Source: Desulfosporosinus metallidurans (GTDB lineage Bacteria > Bacillota > Desulfitobacteriia > Desulfitobacteriales > Desulfitobacteriaceae). From it: DNA of 64,000 nt. The position numbers and the translations under genes were made by a program. How positions within the stretch are numbered: position 1 is the stretch's first letter; every line of letters starts with the position of its first letter. The notes under the pieces are model-generated. The model worked only from the letters and a program-made list of their open reading frames with translations. It made no database searches and was not told the origin of the DNA. Location: the NCBI RefSeq assembly GCF_001936615.1, contig NZ_MLBF01000001.1, positions 209,057-273,056 of the forward strand, read 5' to 3'. Shown here piece after piece: positions 19,503 through 27,299 of this stretch.

Positions 19503-20327
19503 ATGGCGGTACAAAACATTGTGCTTATTCATGGCTGGGCTGCTGATGAAAGTATCTGGCAGGAGACGAAGAACTACTTGGACCATATATACCGCGTGTA
19601 TACTCTGAATTTGCCTTTGGCGAAAAACCAACACAGTTATTGTGATGCTGTGATTGAGCTGATTGAGCAAAATGGTCTGGCTCATGTAATTTTAGTAGGT
19701 TGGTCAATGGGTGCCCTTGTTGCTATCCAAGTAGTCCACCAATTACCTAATAAAGTACAAGGATTGGTATTAGTCAGTGGGACGAGTCGATTTCTGGCGG
19801 ACTCGCAGTCGGGAATTTCGGTATTAGGCATAGAAAATACCGTGAAAAATGGAAATTTAGAACAAAACAGTTTAACTTTAATCGATCCTTATGCGGGAGG
19901 CATACCGGCTGCTTTGGTAATAAGAATGAAAAAGAGGCTAAGTAAAAACTGCGAACAAACGATCTCAGACTTTTATAAACTGATGTTTAGTACTCAAGAG
20001 CAGGTACAGGGATTAGCCGGAGGAATTATTTCCGCTGATCTCGGCCGCGGACGGACTTGGGATATTATTGAAGCCCAAGAGGGCTTGAATTTTCTGATGG
20101 AAGCAGATTTCCGGGCGGAATTAAAGGCTATTACCTGTCCAACTTTGCTGCTTCATGGTGAGCAGGATGAAATTTGCCCTCTAGAAGGAGCTATGTTTAT
20201 TAAACGGCAGATACCTTGTGCACAATTGGTCAGTTATCCTGGAGTTGGTCATATCCCTTTCTTAACTAACTTTGAGGGTTTTCAGCAAGCACTGAAGGAG
20301 TGGTTAGCTATTTATGACGATAAATAA
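19503..20327 (+). CDS. bioH: Alpha/beta hydrolase, probable BioH-type pimeloyl-ACP methyl ester esterase
   Basis: 274-residue alpha/beta hydrolase. HGWAADESIW forms the oxyanion region, the nucleophile Ser is in GWSMG (about residue 66-70), the acid in HGEQDEICP (about 220) and His in GVGHIPF (about 246). BioH removes the methyl group from pimeloyl-ACP methyl ester. The assignment to this role comes from the family and from the position between bioF and bioC, with bioC overlapping its end. Other esterase functions are possible. Confidence 0.8.
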   Translation: MAVQNIVLIHGWAADESIWQETKNYLDHIYRVYTLNLPLAKNQHSYCDAVIELIEQNGLAHVILVGWSMGALVAIQVVHQLPNKVQGLVLVSGTSRFLADSQSGISVLGIENTVKNGNLEQNSLTLIDPYAGGIPAALVIRMKKRLSKNCEQTISDFYKLMFSTQEQVQGLAGGIISADLGRGRTWDIIEAQEGLNFLMEADFRAELKAITCPTLLLHGEQDEICPLEGAMFIKRQIPCAQLVSYPGVGHIPFLTNFEGFQQALKEWLAIYDDK

Positions 20328-21159
20328 AGCACAAGTGCAAAAAAACTTTGGCCGGAATGCCGTTACTTATGACCAATATGCTGTCGTTCAGAAGGAGATG
20401 GCTAGGGAACTGCTGCTTAAAATTAAGAGGAATGGGCGATGTTTTCGGAATATTTTAGAGATTGGTTGCGGAACAGGTTTTTTGACGGAACTTCTCGCCA
20501 AGGAGTACCCATTGGCCCAAATTACAGCGACTGATATTGCACCGGAAATGATTGTTGTAGCTAGAGAAAAGTTAGCGGTTTTCTCCAATATTAAATATTT
20601 TGTGGCAGACGGAGAAAACCTGTCAATGGTTGATAACGTGTCCTTTGATTCGTCTTTTGACTTAATTGTATCGAATGCAGTGTTTCAGTGGTTTACTGAC
20701 TACGCAGAAGCCTTTACACAGTACTATTCCTATCTGGAACCCGGTGGTTACTTAATTTTTAGTACCCTTGGAACCGGTACCTTTAAGGAATTATATGTCT
20801 GCTTGAAAGATGGGCAAAAGGGTAAACTTCCACGTAAACTAGGTAACTATAAAACTCATAAAAAAAGAGAGCCGTTTATTGAAAACCAATACCTCCAGGA
20901 GGTCATGAAAAATATCGGATTCCATTTTATGGGTGTAGAAGAAGTAACTAAAATGGAGTATTTTGACTCATGCCGGTGCTTTTTGAGAGCTTTAAAAATG
21001 ATTGGAGCTCACAATTATCTAACTGAGGAACTGACTGTTCAGGGACTGGGCTCTGGTATCTTTTCAATCATCAAGAGATATGATGCCATGTTTTTCAGCG
21101 AACAGGGAGTTCCTGTCACCTATCAGTGTTTGTTTGGGTGGGGGCGGCGAACAACTTAA
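20314..21159 (+). CDS. bioC: Malonyl-ACP O-methyltransferase BioC
   Basis: SAM-dependent methyltransferase that caps malonyl-ACP to start pimelate synthesis through the fatty acid cycle. 281 residues. N-terminal VQKNFGRNAVTYDQYAVVQ is characteristic of BioC, followed by SAM motif I ILEIGCGTGFLT (about 47-58) and DLIVSNAVFQWF. The start overlaps the upstream hydrolase by 14 bases, so translation is coupled. It closes the biotin operon, and no terminator directly follows. Confidence 0.93.
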   Translation: MTINKAQVQKNFGRNAVTYDQYAVVQKEMARELLLKIKRNGRCFRNILEIGCGTGFLTELLAKEYPLAQITATDIAPEMIVVAREKLAVFSNIKYFVADGENLSMVDNVSFDSSFDLIVSNAVFQWFTDYAEAFTQYYSYLEPGGYLIFSTLGTGTFKELYVCLKDGQKGKLPRKLGNYKTHKKREPFIENQYLQEVMKNIGFHFMGVEEVTKMEYFDSCRCFLRALKMIGAHNYLTEELTVQGLGSGIFSIIKRYDAMFFSEQGVPVTYQCLFGWGRRTT

Positions 21160-21395
21160 AATAAATATTACCTGAAGAAGAACAGACTCCGTCTGAAACA
21201 TACCAGATATGTTCAGCTGAACTGAAATCGGATATTCATAAATTGGCAATTGCCGACTAGTCTCCGAAGCAAATGGAAATTTTTTGAAACCAATTGGTAT
21301 TTCTGATGCCCTAAGACGCATCTGAGGTACGCCAGGTTGAATTAAAAGACAGTAACAGAGGACTATTGTGAAAGACCTGGAATGTGGGGTACAAA
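21160..21395. other. Non-coding tail of the biotin island
   Basis: No credible gene. A short plus-strand stretch just after bioC reads as hydrophilic peptide but is soon broken by stops, so it may be decayed coding sequence. No integrase or terminal repeat was recognised here. Confidence 0.4.
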
Positions 21396-21454
21396 ACTCG
21401 AAATCGAGTAGGTCCTGTGAGGGCTCTCGTGGGTTCGAATCCCACTCTCTCCGC
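21396..21454 (+). repeat. Degenerate 3' half of tRNA-Ser(CGA); right boundary of the biotin island
   Basis: Matches the intact gene at 14397-14489 from the anticodon arm to the acceptor: ACTCGAAATCGAGTAGG identical, a changed variable arm, then a further block identical through the T-arm and acceptor to CTCTCCGC. It lacks the CCA and the whole 5' half, so it cannot be a functional tRNA. This is the form expected of an attachment-site duplicate. Confidence 0.85.
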
Positions 21455-21470
21455 GGATTACTAGAAATTT

Positions 21471-21503
21471 AGGGTCTTTGCGGGTTAACGCGAAGACCCT
21501 TTT
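21471..21503 (+). terminator. Duplicate of the tRNA-Ser terminator
   Basis: AGGGTCTTTGCG and CGCGAAGACCCTTTT form a strong stem-loop with T-run. It is nearly identical to 14504-14537 and probably now ends the bio operon transcript. Confidence 0.8.
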
Positions 21504-21577
21504 GCTATAGCGTCTGTTCGAGGCAATTATGGATACTCAGTGATTATTTGATATAATAAGCAATGGAGGTGTAGACT

Positions 21578-22045
21578 ATGAAAGAATTTTTATTTGACCA
21601 ACTGAAGATTATACGTAGTAACACGGTTAATGAAGCAAAAGAACTTAGTGAAAGCCAAGCGGATTCGGTACCTGAAGGGTTCAATAATAACATCCGTTGG
21701 AATCTTGGGCATGTTTATCTGGTTCAAGAGAAATTTGCCTTTGGTTTTACAGAAGAACCGATGCAAGTACCAGACGGATTTACAGAGTTATTCGGAGGAA
21801 AAACCAAACCTTCTGATTGGAAGGTGCAACCGCCATCCTTGCCAGAGCTGATTAAAATGTTGGAAGATCAAACAAGCCGAATCAAAGAAAAGTTAAGTGA
21901 TCGACTGAATGAAGCAGTTGCTAAGCCATTAACTATGCCTTCTGGGTTAACATTAAAGACGATCGGCGAATTTCTTACGTTTTCCATGTATCACGAAGGG
22001 ATGCATGTTCAAACCATTAAAATGTTGAAGAGATTTACAGCGTAA
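21578..22045 (+). CDS. DinB-like four-helix metal-binding protein
   Basis: 155 residues of the DinB/YfiT superfamily. These small helical-bundle proteins bind a metal through three histidines; some are thiol-dependent transferases, and many are uncharacterised. Candidate ligands are His in RWNLGHVY (about residue 46) and two in HEGMHVQTIK near the C-terminus. The start at 21578 has GGAGG upstream. It lies just outside the tRNA-bounded biotin island and has its own terminator. Substrate unknown. Confidence 0.8.
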   Translation: MKEFLFDQLKIIRSNTVNEAKELSESQADSVPEGFNNNIRWNLGHVYLVQEKFAFGFTEEPMQVPDGFTELFGGKTKPSDWKVQPPSLPELIKMLEDQTSRIKEKLSDRLNEAVAKPLTMPSGLTLKTIGEFLTFSMYHEGMHVQTIKMLKRFTA

Positions 22046-22072
22046 AGCTGAAATGAATATGGTTCTCAAAAC

Positions 22073-22108
22073 GGGGCTCCAGTTCACATTGAACTGGAGC
22101 CCTTTCTC
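22073..22108 (+). terminator. Terminator after the DinB-like gene
   Basis: GGGCTCCAGTTCA and TGAACTGGAGCCC form a long perfect stem followed by TTTCTCTGTTTT. Confidence 0.85.
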
Positions 22109-22162
22109 TGTTTTAATCCCTTCTTTTTTGAAAAGAAAACAGCTAAGAATAAACATTATAGC

Positions 22163-22191
22163 GTATACCCCCTTTTAGAGGTGGATAAACT
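22163..22191 (+). promoter_or_regulatory. Candidate sigma-F promoter for spoIIR
   Basis: GTATA (22163-22167), 15 bases, then GGATAAACT (22183-22191) fits the forespore sigma-F pattern (GYATA, then GGNNANANT). spoIIR is a known sigma-F gene in Bacillus. The leader of about 220 bases is long, which lowers confidence. The remainder of the 22109-22417 gap holds no recognisable gene. Confidence 0.4.
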
Positions 22192-22417
22192 GGATGAATA
22201 ACTATTAATTCTTAATAAAAAGAACACAGAATAGCTAATAGACAAAGCGAATGAAATAAGTGATGAAAAACGATCGTTGCAACTAAAAAGAATATGGGTA
22301 TTTTTGAGCTTTTCCCTCTACTTTGCTTAAATCTTCACAATCTTGGACATACTGTTATTAGCGTAGATGTTACAGACAGCTGATACGATGTCCATGTGAG
22401 AGGGGTTTAAAATTTTA

Positions 22418-23092
22418 ATGAAAGTAGTAAGGGCAATAATTATAAGTTTGATAGTATTTATGCTAATTGGGGCTTTTTGGGGACCTATTCGTGAGGGAAA
22501 TGCGATGGAAGCCTATAAAATTACTGAATCTTCATCTAATGAAGAAGCAATCGCTTCAACACCGGATCAACTCATTCGATTTCACGTCCTCGCTAATTCT
22601 GACAGTGAACAGGACCAAGCGCTGAAGCGAGCTGTCCGTGATGCCATTCTCAAAGAAGTTTCTCCAAAGTTGGCAGTCTCTCAGTCATTGGATGAATCAC
22701 GGCAAATTCTTAAGCAAATTCGTCCAGAGATGGAGGATATTGCCCGTGCGGTGGTAAAGGCCTGGGGTAAGGATTATTCGGTACATACTGAGTATGGGCA
22801 TTTTAGCTTTCCCACAAAATCCTATGGGTCTTTGGTCTTACCTGCAGGCGACTATGAAGCCGTACGTGTGGTGATCGGAGAGGGGCAAGGATCAAACTGG
22901 TGGTGTGTACTTTTTCCTCCGCTCTGTTTTATCGACATTGAGCATTCTACGGCTGTTCAGGTCGATGGAAAACCGGGGATTCCCCTTAATAAGGAGCCCA
23001 AAGTTCAGCCCATAAAGCAGACGTCAAAATCCACGGCAGGTTTGCCGAAGGTACGCTTTTACTTTTGGGATCTGATCACTCGACTATTTTAA
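22418..23092 (+). CDS. spoIIR: Stage II sporulation protein R
   Basis: Secreted forespore signal that triggers SpoIIGA to activate sigma-E in the mother cell. 224 residues with an N-terminal membrane/signal segment (about residues 5-24). Family core: IRFHVLANSDSEQDQALKRAVRD near residues 52-75, and YGSLVLPAGDYEAVRVVIGEGQGSNWWCVLFPPLCF near 135-170. GAGAGGGG lies upstream of the ATG. It has no close operon partner. Confidence 0.95.
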   Translation: MKVVRAIIISLIVFMLIGAFWGPIREGNAMEAYKITESSSNEEAIASTPDQLIRFHVLANSDSEQDQALKRAVRDAILKEVSPKLAVSQSLDESRQILKQIRPEMEDIARAVVKAWGKDYSVHTEYGHFSFPTKSYGSLVLPAGDYEAVRVVIGEGQGSNWWCVLFPPLCFIDIEHSTAVQVDGKPGIPLNKEPKVQPIKQTSKSTAGLPKVRFYFWDLITRLF

Positions 23093-23170
23093 ATTAATCA
23101 GGAGCGACTCACTCAGGGAGTTAACAATCCGTTGTTGGGTATCGTTTTAATAGTTTTAACCAAGTTATGG

Positions 23171-23176
23171 TATAAT
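23171..23176 (+). promoter_or_regulatory. Extended -10 promoter for the glutaredoxin-like selenoprotein
   Basis: TGGTATAAT, an extended -10 element, ends 80 bases before the ATG at 23257. The leader carries an AT-rich hairpin (AATAATTTT...AAAATTATT, about 23209-23234) followed by T residues. Confidence 0.5.
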
Positions 23177-23256
23177 GAAAGCGTAGCCTCGATTATCATG
23201 GTTGACGAATAATTTTGGCTCCAAAAATTATTTTTCTAAATAGGAGATGAGTATTG

Positions 23257-23595
23257 ATGAAAAATGTAATCATGTTTACCAATCAGACTTGACCTTATTG
23301 TACGCAGGCGAAAGAGTTTCTCTCGCAGAACAAGATACATTTCGAAGAAAAAAACATTAGTTTAGATACTCAAGCCAGGTTGGAACTACAGCGAAGAAAC
23401 ATTAGTGGAGTTCCTACTTTTATAATTGGTGACGATGTTGTTGTAGGACTAGATAAAGAGAAGATCCTTAAGTTGGTCGATCACCGTGTTATTGAGTGCC
23501 AAAAGTGTTCAAAGAAGATGCGAGTGCCCATTAAAAGAGGTAATATCCAAGTGACCTGCCCGAAATGCAATTATGTATTTAATGTACAGACATAG
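23257..23595 (+). CDS. Glutaredoxin-like protein with in-frame TGA (probable selenocysteine, U-P-Y-C) and C-terminal CxxC pairs
   Basis: Starting at the ATG at 23257 (AGGAGATGAG upstream), the frame reads MKNVIMFTNQT, then TGA at 23290-23292, then PYCTQAKEFL, and runs to TAG at 23593-23595. If TGA is selenocysteine, the protein is 112 residues with glutaredoxin active site U12-P-Y-C15, the cis-proline segment GVPTFIIGDD (about 48-57) and helix KEKILKLVD. A C-terminal extension has CQKCSKK and CPKCNY, a zinc-ribbon-like pair. A hairpin with an AGTTT loop at 23308-23326 lies 15 bases after the TGA, where a bacterial SECIS belongs. A naive call starting at TTG 23380 would lose the active site. 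A TGC/TGT-to-TGA sequencing error is the main alternative. Confidence 0.82.
23308..23326 (+). promoter_or_regulatory. SECIS-like hairpin after the in-frame TGA
   Basis: GCGA pairs with TCGC, and after one mismatch AG pairs with CT, leaving the apical loop AGTTT, which contains the G-U pair of bases typical of bacterial SECIS loops. It begins 15 bases after the TGA codon. Recognition by SelB is inferred. Confidence 0.6.
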
Positions 23596-23619
23596 GAATA
23601 GCTAAATTGAACAAATAAT

Positions 23620-23653
23620 AGGGACTTTGCCATCCAGCAAGAGTCCCTTTCTT
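23620..23653 (+). terminator. Terminator after the glutaredoxin-like gene
   Basis: AGGGACT (23620-23626) and AGTCCCT (23642-23648) form a stem followed by TTCTT. It may serve only this gene, as speD converges from the other side. Confidence 0.65.
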
Positions 23654-23725
23654 GATTAGGTCTGTTTAACTTTAGGTATATTCCTCCCATAGAATATCTC
23701 CGACATTTCTTTGGTGAGACGTTGC

Positions 23726-24448
23726 TTAATTTTTTTTTTCCCCATTTGGGGAGAGTTCTTTTTTTGCCATACCGAATAAATAATTATCTAAATCAAAATC
23801 TTTTAAGAGCATCTTGGTGTGAAAGATATTTTCTTGGTAGACATTAACATCAATCATTTGATAAAGTTCTCTCTTCTCCTTGGATAGATAATTTTGGATG
23901 GAATTGATTTTGTGATCTATAAAGAATTTTTTGCCATCAAGGTCACGGGTGAATCCTCGAACTCGGTAATCAAGGATGGCAATGTCTGCGGAAAAACTAG
24001 TCACGAGGTAATTGAGGGCTGCTAGGGGAGAAATTTTTCCGCAAGTTGAGACATCAATGTCTGCTCTAAAGGTACTAATCCCTTTATTGGGGTGACTTTC
24101 TGGATAAGTGTGAACTGTGATGTGGCTTTTATCGAGATGGGCGACAACAGCTGATGGGGATAGGGTAGCTACCTCTTGGTCTTCAGATACAAGCATTGTA
24201 ACACTGGCCCCTTGAGGATCGTAATCCTGTTTGGCAATATTTAAAACATGCGCTCCGATGATGTTAGCTACATCTTTGAGAATTCTAGCAAGGCGTTCGG
24301 AATTATATTCTTCATCAATATATTCAATATAGGCTTGACGATGCTCGGGCGATTTCGCATAACAGATATCGTACATATTAAAACTGAGGGTTTTAGTAAG
24401 GTTATTGAAACCGTATAATTTAAGTTCTCTTAAGGGTTTAATCTCCAT
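23726..24448 (-). CDS. speD: S-adenosylmethionine decarboxylase proenzyme
   Basis: Pyruvoyl enzyme producing decarboxylated SAM, the aminopropyl donor for spermidine. 240 residues, close to the longer E. coli-type class and much longer than the Bacillus SpeH type. The self-cleavage serine is in [13 protein letters not shown] (about residue 112), followed by [13 protein letters not shown] with the conserved catalytic Cys. The start at 24448 has GGAGGATG upstream. No spermidine synthase is adjacent. Confidence 0.93.
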   Translation of the reverse strand: MEIKPLRELKLYGFNNLTKTLSFNMYDICYAKSPEHRQAYIEYIDEEYNSERLARILKDVANIIGAHVLNIAKQDYDPQGASVTMLVSEDQEVATLSPSAVVAHLDKSHITVHTYPESHPNKGISTFRADIDVSTCGKISPLAALNYLVTSFSADIAILDYRVRGFTRDLDGKKFFIDHKINSIQNYLSKEKRELYQMIDVNVYQENIFHTKMLLKDFDLDNYLFGMAKKELSPNGEKKN

Positions 24449-24593
24449 TTACATCCTCCAAACTTATTAGTACGATCGAAACAATAACAAAAAGGTGCGC
24501 CACTGCAATAAACTGATACAAAGGTTACTCTACGATATTTAGGGTGAAAATATTCAATTTGCTATTTTACATATATTAACATGTATTTAATCG

Positions 24594-24622
24594 TTGACTC
24601 GCTTGTCTCTCTGAGGTATAAT
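24594..24622 (+). promoter_or_regulatory. Promoter for tRNA-Ser(GGA)
   Basis: TTGACT (24594-24599) and TATAAT (24617-24622) with a 17-base spacer, about 58 bases before the tRNA. Confidence 0.7.
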
Positions 24623-24680
24623 ATCCCTTGTTCACTATATTCACCGAAATTGAAAAAGTATTTTGAGGTTTTAGGGACAT

Positions 24681-24772
24681 GGAGAGGTGGCTGAGTGGTC
24701 GAAGGCGCCCGCCTGGAAAGCGGGTACATTGGGCAACCGGTGTCGAGGGTTCAAATCCCTCTCTCTCCGCCA
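24681..24772 (+). tRNA. tRNA-Ser (anticodon GGA)
   Basis: A 92-base cloverleaf with encoded CCA. Acceptor GGAGAGG pairs with CTCTCC, anticodon loop CTGGAAA carries GGA, long variable arm, T-loop TTCAAATC. Precedes the SRP RNA and dnaX, as in Bacillus. Confidence 0.96.
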
Positions 24773-24785
24773 TTTTAGAGGACTT

Positions 24786-24815
24786 TAGCCAAAGTATTCG
24801 ACTTCGGCTTTTTAT
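24786..24815 (+). terminator. Terminator of tRNA-Ser(GGA)
   Basis: AGCC-AAAGT and ACTT-GGCT form an interrupted stem followed by TTTTATTTT. Confidence 0.6.
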
Positions 24816-24820
24816 TTTGC

Positions 24821-24826
24821 TATAAT
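24821..24826 (+). promoter_or_regulatory. -10 element of the SRP RNA gene
   Basis: A perfect TATAAT placed to start transcription at about 24833, exactly where the closing stem of the SRP RNA begins. The -35 region is not distinctive. Confidence 0.5.
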
Positions 24827-24831
24827 TGATT

Positions 24832-25103
24832 TAGCCGTACTAGACGGGGAGGTAGCGGTTCCCTGTAACTTGCAGTCCGCTCTAGCAAGGTGGAATTCCC
24901 ACGATAGGTCCTCGTCTGTGAAGCCGTCTTTGGTAGGCGGCGATGAGATTTTGGTCTTACGCAACAGGACACTCCGAACCGTGTCAGATCTTGACGGAAG
25001 CAGCACTAAGGAGAGCGTTTTGTGTGCCGTAAGGTTGCCTGAATCGAGTTTGCTAACCAAGGTAACGTTCGGAGGCGATGGTTCAATCAAGGGTGTACGG
25101 CTA
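24832..25103 (+). ncRNA. ffs: Signal recognition particle RNA, large (Bacillus-type) form
   Basis: About 270 bases closed by AGCCGTAC (5') and GTACGGCT (3'). The Ffh-binding helix 8 is unmistakable: GTGTCAGATC, then TTGACGGAAG and CAGCACTAAG at 24981-25010. The length implies an Alu domain, as in Bacillus scRNA, and not the short 4.5S form. It pairs with Ffh to target nascent membrane proteins. It lies between tRNA-Ser and dnaX, the classic order. Confidence 0.94.
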
Positions 25104-25119
25104 TTTATAACTGCGATAA

Positions 25120-25146
25120 AGGTGGGCTATTGTACCATCTTTTTTG
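25120..25146 (+). terminator. Terminator of the SRP RNA gene
   Basis: AGGTGG (25120-25125) pairs with CCATCT (one G-T pair), followed by a run of seven T. Confidence 0.65.
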
Positions 25147-25181
25147 GTATATAGCGCACTCTGTTTATTGAGGGTGAAAGT

Positions 25182-26855
25182 ATGGCTTATTTGGCACTTT
25201 ACCGTGAATGGCGTCCTAAAACATTTGCAGACATAGTGGGTCAAGGGCATGTAACGAAAACGTTGGTTAATGCTCTTAAGCAAGAGAAGATCGCCCATGC
25301 GTATTTGTTCAGTGGGCCCAGAGGTACAGGTAAAACAACCGCGGCTAAAATCCTTGCTAAGGCTCTAAATTGCGACCAACCTAATGGGGTGGAACCCTGT
25401 AATCATTGTGCTTCCTGCCTCGGCATCGACCATGGTTCGTCCATGGAGGTTTTCGAGATTGATGCTGCTTCAAACCGGGGGATTGACGAGATCCGTGATT
25501 TGCGCGAAAATGTCAAATTAAGTGCGATACAAGGGAAACATAAGGTTTATATTATTGATGAAGTACATATGCTGACGACAGAGGCTTTTAATGCCCTGCT
25601 CAAGACATTGGAAGAGCCTCCACCACAGGTCATTTTTATCTTAGCAACAACTGAGGTTCAAAAAATACCTTTGACAATTCTATCGCGCGTACAACGTTTT
25701 GAATTTCATCGCATCTCAGTGGAAGATATTCATTCAAGACTGGCTGAAGTATGCATGTCTTTGGATCGGAAAGTCGATCCAAATGCCTTCGTGGTGATTG
25801 CCCAGAAGTCAGAGGGGGGACTCAGGGATGCCTTAAGTATTTTAGATCAATGTCTTCTCCAGGATGATCCGATCGGAGTAGAAGAGGTTTATCTAGTACT
25901 GGGGATGGTCGGTGAGACGTTTAGTGCCGAGTTAGTAGACGCTCTACTCTCCTCTGATTACGGTAAGTGCTTATCTTTTTTATCAGAAGGAATTCAACAA
26001 GGGCGTGACCCAAGGCAGATCATTAGAGAACTCTTAGATTATCTTCGCCAAATGCTCTTAACTGCGTCTGCCGGAGAAACCCCTTTGGTAGCACCTCATA
26101 TTCAAGATAGGTTGATCAAACAGAGTACGCAGATCGGGATTTCCCGAATGTTGCGCTGGATATCGATACTATTACAAGGAGAAGGTCAGCTTAAATATGC
26201 CACCAATGCCCGGTTGGCGGCCGAACTCTTGTTGATTCAGACCATCCATGAGAGTATACCCACGGCGTTGAGTGGGCAAGAAGAGATTTTAAAGAGGTTA
26301 TCCGCGTTAGAACAACAGATTAAGATCACCGGTTCAGTACATGATCCTATTCTTGAAAGGAAGTCACCGGTAAGCTCTAAAACTAATCGGGCAGTCTCAA
26401 GTGATTCTTCCCCATCTCCGAAGACTCCTAAGGTAGAAGCCAAAACTGTGGATTTAGGGGAAACTTCGGAAGGGTTCGTAGGTACCTTGAGCATAGAGGG
26501 GATTCAGGAGCGTTGGAATGACGTTTTGGACGAAGTTAAAAAACGCAAAAAATCCACTCAAGCCTTTTTAATGGAAGGCAAACCAGTTCAACTTGAAGAA
26601 ACTACCTTGACAATCCTTTTCCGAGAAGGATGTTCCTTTCACAGGGACAAAGTCAATCAGCTTGAAAATCGTCAGACGATTGAAGAGGTTTTAAAACAAT
26701 TACTTGGTGTTTCGCTAACCTTGCAGAATTTTATGGTCAGTGAATTTCAAACCAAGGAGACACCAGAAGTTAAGGACTTGAAGAGGCAGGAACAGGCTTT
26801 GATTGACAAGGCCAAAGACATGTTCGGTGATGATCTCGTGGTAGTGAGGGAATAG
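25182..26855 (+). CDS. dnaX: DNA polymerase III gamma/tau subunit
   Basis: Clamp-loader ATPase. 557 residues. N-terminal YLALYREWRPKTF, Walker A GPRGTGKTT (about 45-53), zinc-binding Cys cluster CDQPNGVEPCNHCASC (about 64-79), Walker B IIDEVHML (about 125) and sensor ATTEVQKIP. The C-terminal 170 residues hold a low-complexity linker and the tau-type polymerase-binding domain. GAGGGTGAAAG lies upstream of the ATG. No obvious frameshift signal for a separate gamma form was noticed. Heads dnaX-ybaB-recR-bofA. Confidence 0.96.
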   Translation: MAYLALYREWRPKTFADIVGQGHVTKTLVNALKQEKIAHAYLFSGPRGTGKTTAAKILAKALNCDQPNGVEPCNHCASCLGIDHGSSMEVFEIDAASNRGIDEIRDLRENVKLSAIQGKHKVYIIDEVHMLTTEAFNALLKTLEEPPPQVIFILATTEVQKIPLTILSRVQRFEFHRISVEDIHSRLAEVCMSLDRKVDPNAFVVIAQKSEGGLRDALSILDQCLLQDDPIGVEEVYLVLGMVGETFSAELVDALLSSDYGKCLSFLSEGIQQGRDPRQIIRELLDYLRQMLLTASAGETPLVAPHIQDRLIKQSTQIGISRMLRWISILLQGEGQLKYATNARLAAELLLIQTIHESIPTALSGQEEILKRLSALEQQIKITGSVHDPILERKSPVSSKTNRAVSSDSSPSPKTPKVEAKTVDLGETSEGFVGTLSIEGIQERWNDVLDEVKKRKKSTQAFLMEGKPVQLEETTLTILFREGCSFHRDKVNQLENRQTIEEVLKQLLGVSLTLQNFMVSEFQTKETPEVKDLKRQEQALIDKAKDMFGDDLVVVRE

Positions 26856-26947
26856 GAGTCTTAGCAGAGGTAGCCTTGGATCAAATTAAACAACAAGAGT
26901 ATGGAGTATTTAGGGAGCTTAAGATTTAAAAGATAGGAAGTGTTAAT

Positions 26948-27292
26948 ATGGCAGGTTTAAAAGGAATGGGCGGCGGTATGGGTGGTAATATGAACCAGAT
27001 GTTGAAGCAAGCACAGAAATTACAAGAGGATATGGCGAGAGCACAGGAGGAACTCCAAACCAAAACGGTGGATGCCTCTTCGGGTGGTGGAATGGTCCAG
27101 GTTGTCGTGAGTGGGAAAATGGAATTAGTAGAGTTAAAAATTAAACCTGAAGCGGTTGACCCTGAGGATGTGGAAATGTTGGAGGACCTTGTTAAGGCCG
27201 CATTAAACGAAGGGTTAAGGAAGGCACAAGAAATGGCGAACAATGAAATGGGTAAACTGACCGGTGGTTTAAAGATCCCCGGATTGTTCTAG
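26948..27292 (+). CDS. Nucleoid-associated protein, YbaB/EbfC family
   Basis: A 114-residue DNA-binding protein found between dnaX and recR in most bacteria (yaaK in Bacillus). A Gly/Met-rich N-terminus ([13 protein letters not shown]), then the amphipathic helix [18 protein letters not shown], the beta core [16 protein letters not shown], and a C-terminal helix with a Gly-rich tail. recR begins 7 bases later. Confidence 0.95.
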   Translation: MAGLKGMGGGMGGNMNQMLKQAQKLQEDMARAQEELQTKTVDASSGGGMVQVVVSGKMELVELKIKPEAVDPEDVEMLEDLVKAALNEGLRKAQEMANNEMGKLTGGLKIPGLF

Positions 27293-27299
27293 GTGATCT

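Noticed and set aside
21160..21395. Integrase or other mobile gene next to the degenerate tRNA
   Set aside because: All frames are broken by stops within short distances and show no recombinase motifs.
23380..23595. Stand-alone 71-residue protein starting at TTG 23380
   Set aside because: It lacks a ribosome site and begins in the middle of a glutaredoxin fold. The same frame continues upstream through an in-frame TGA to a well-placed ATG, so the longer selenoprotein reading is preferred.
24576..24773. Minus-strand open frame with REGFEPSTP
   Set aside because: Antisense to tRNA-Ser(GGA), the same artefact as above.
24870..25154. Open frames on both strands across 24812-25154
   Set aside because: They lie over the SRP RNA gene, whose structure and helix 8 motif explain the sequence.
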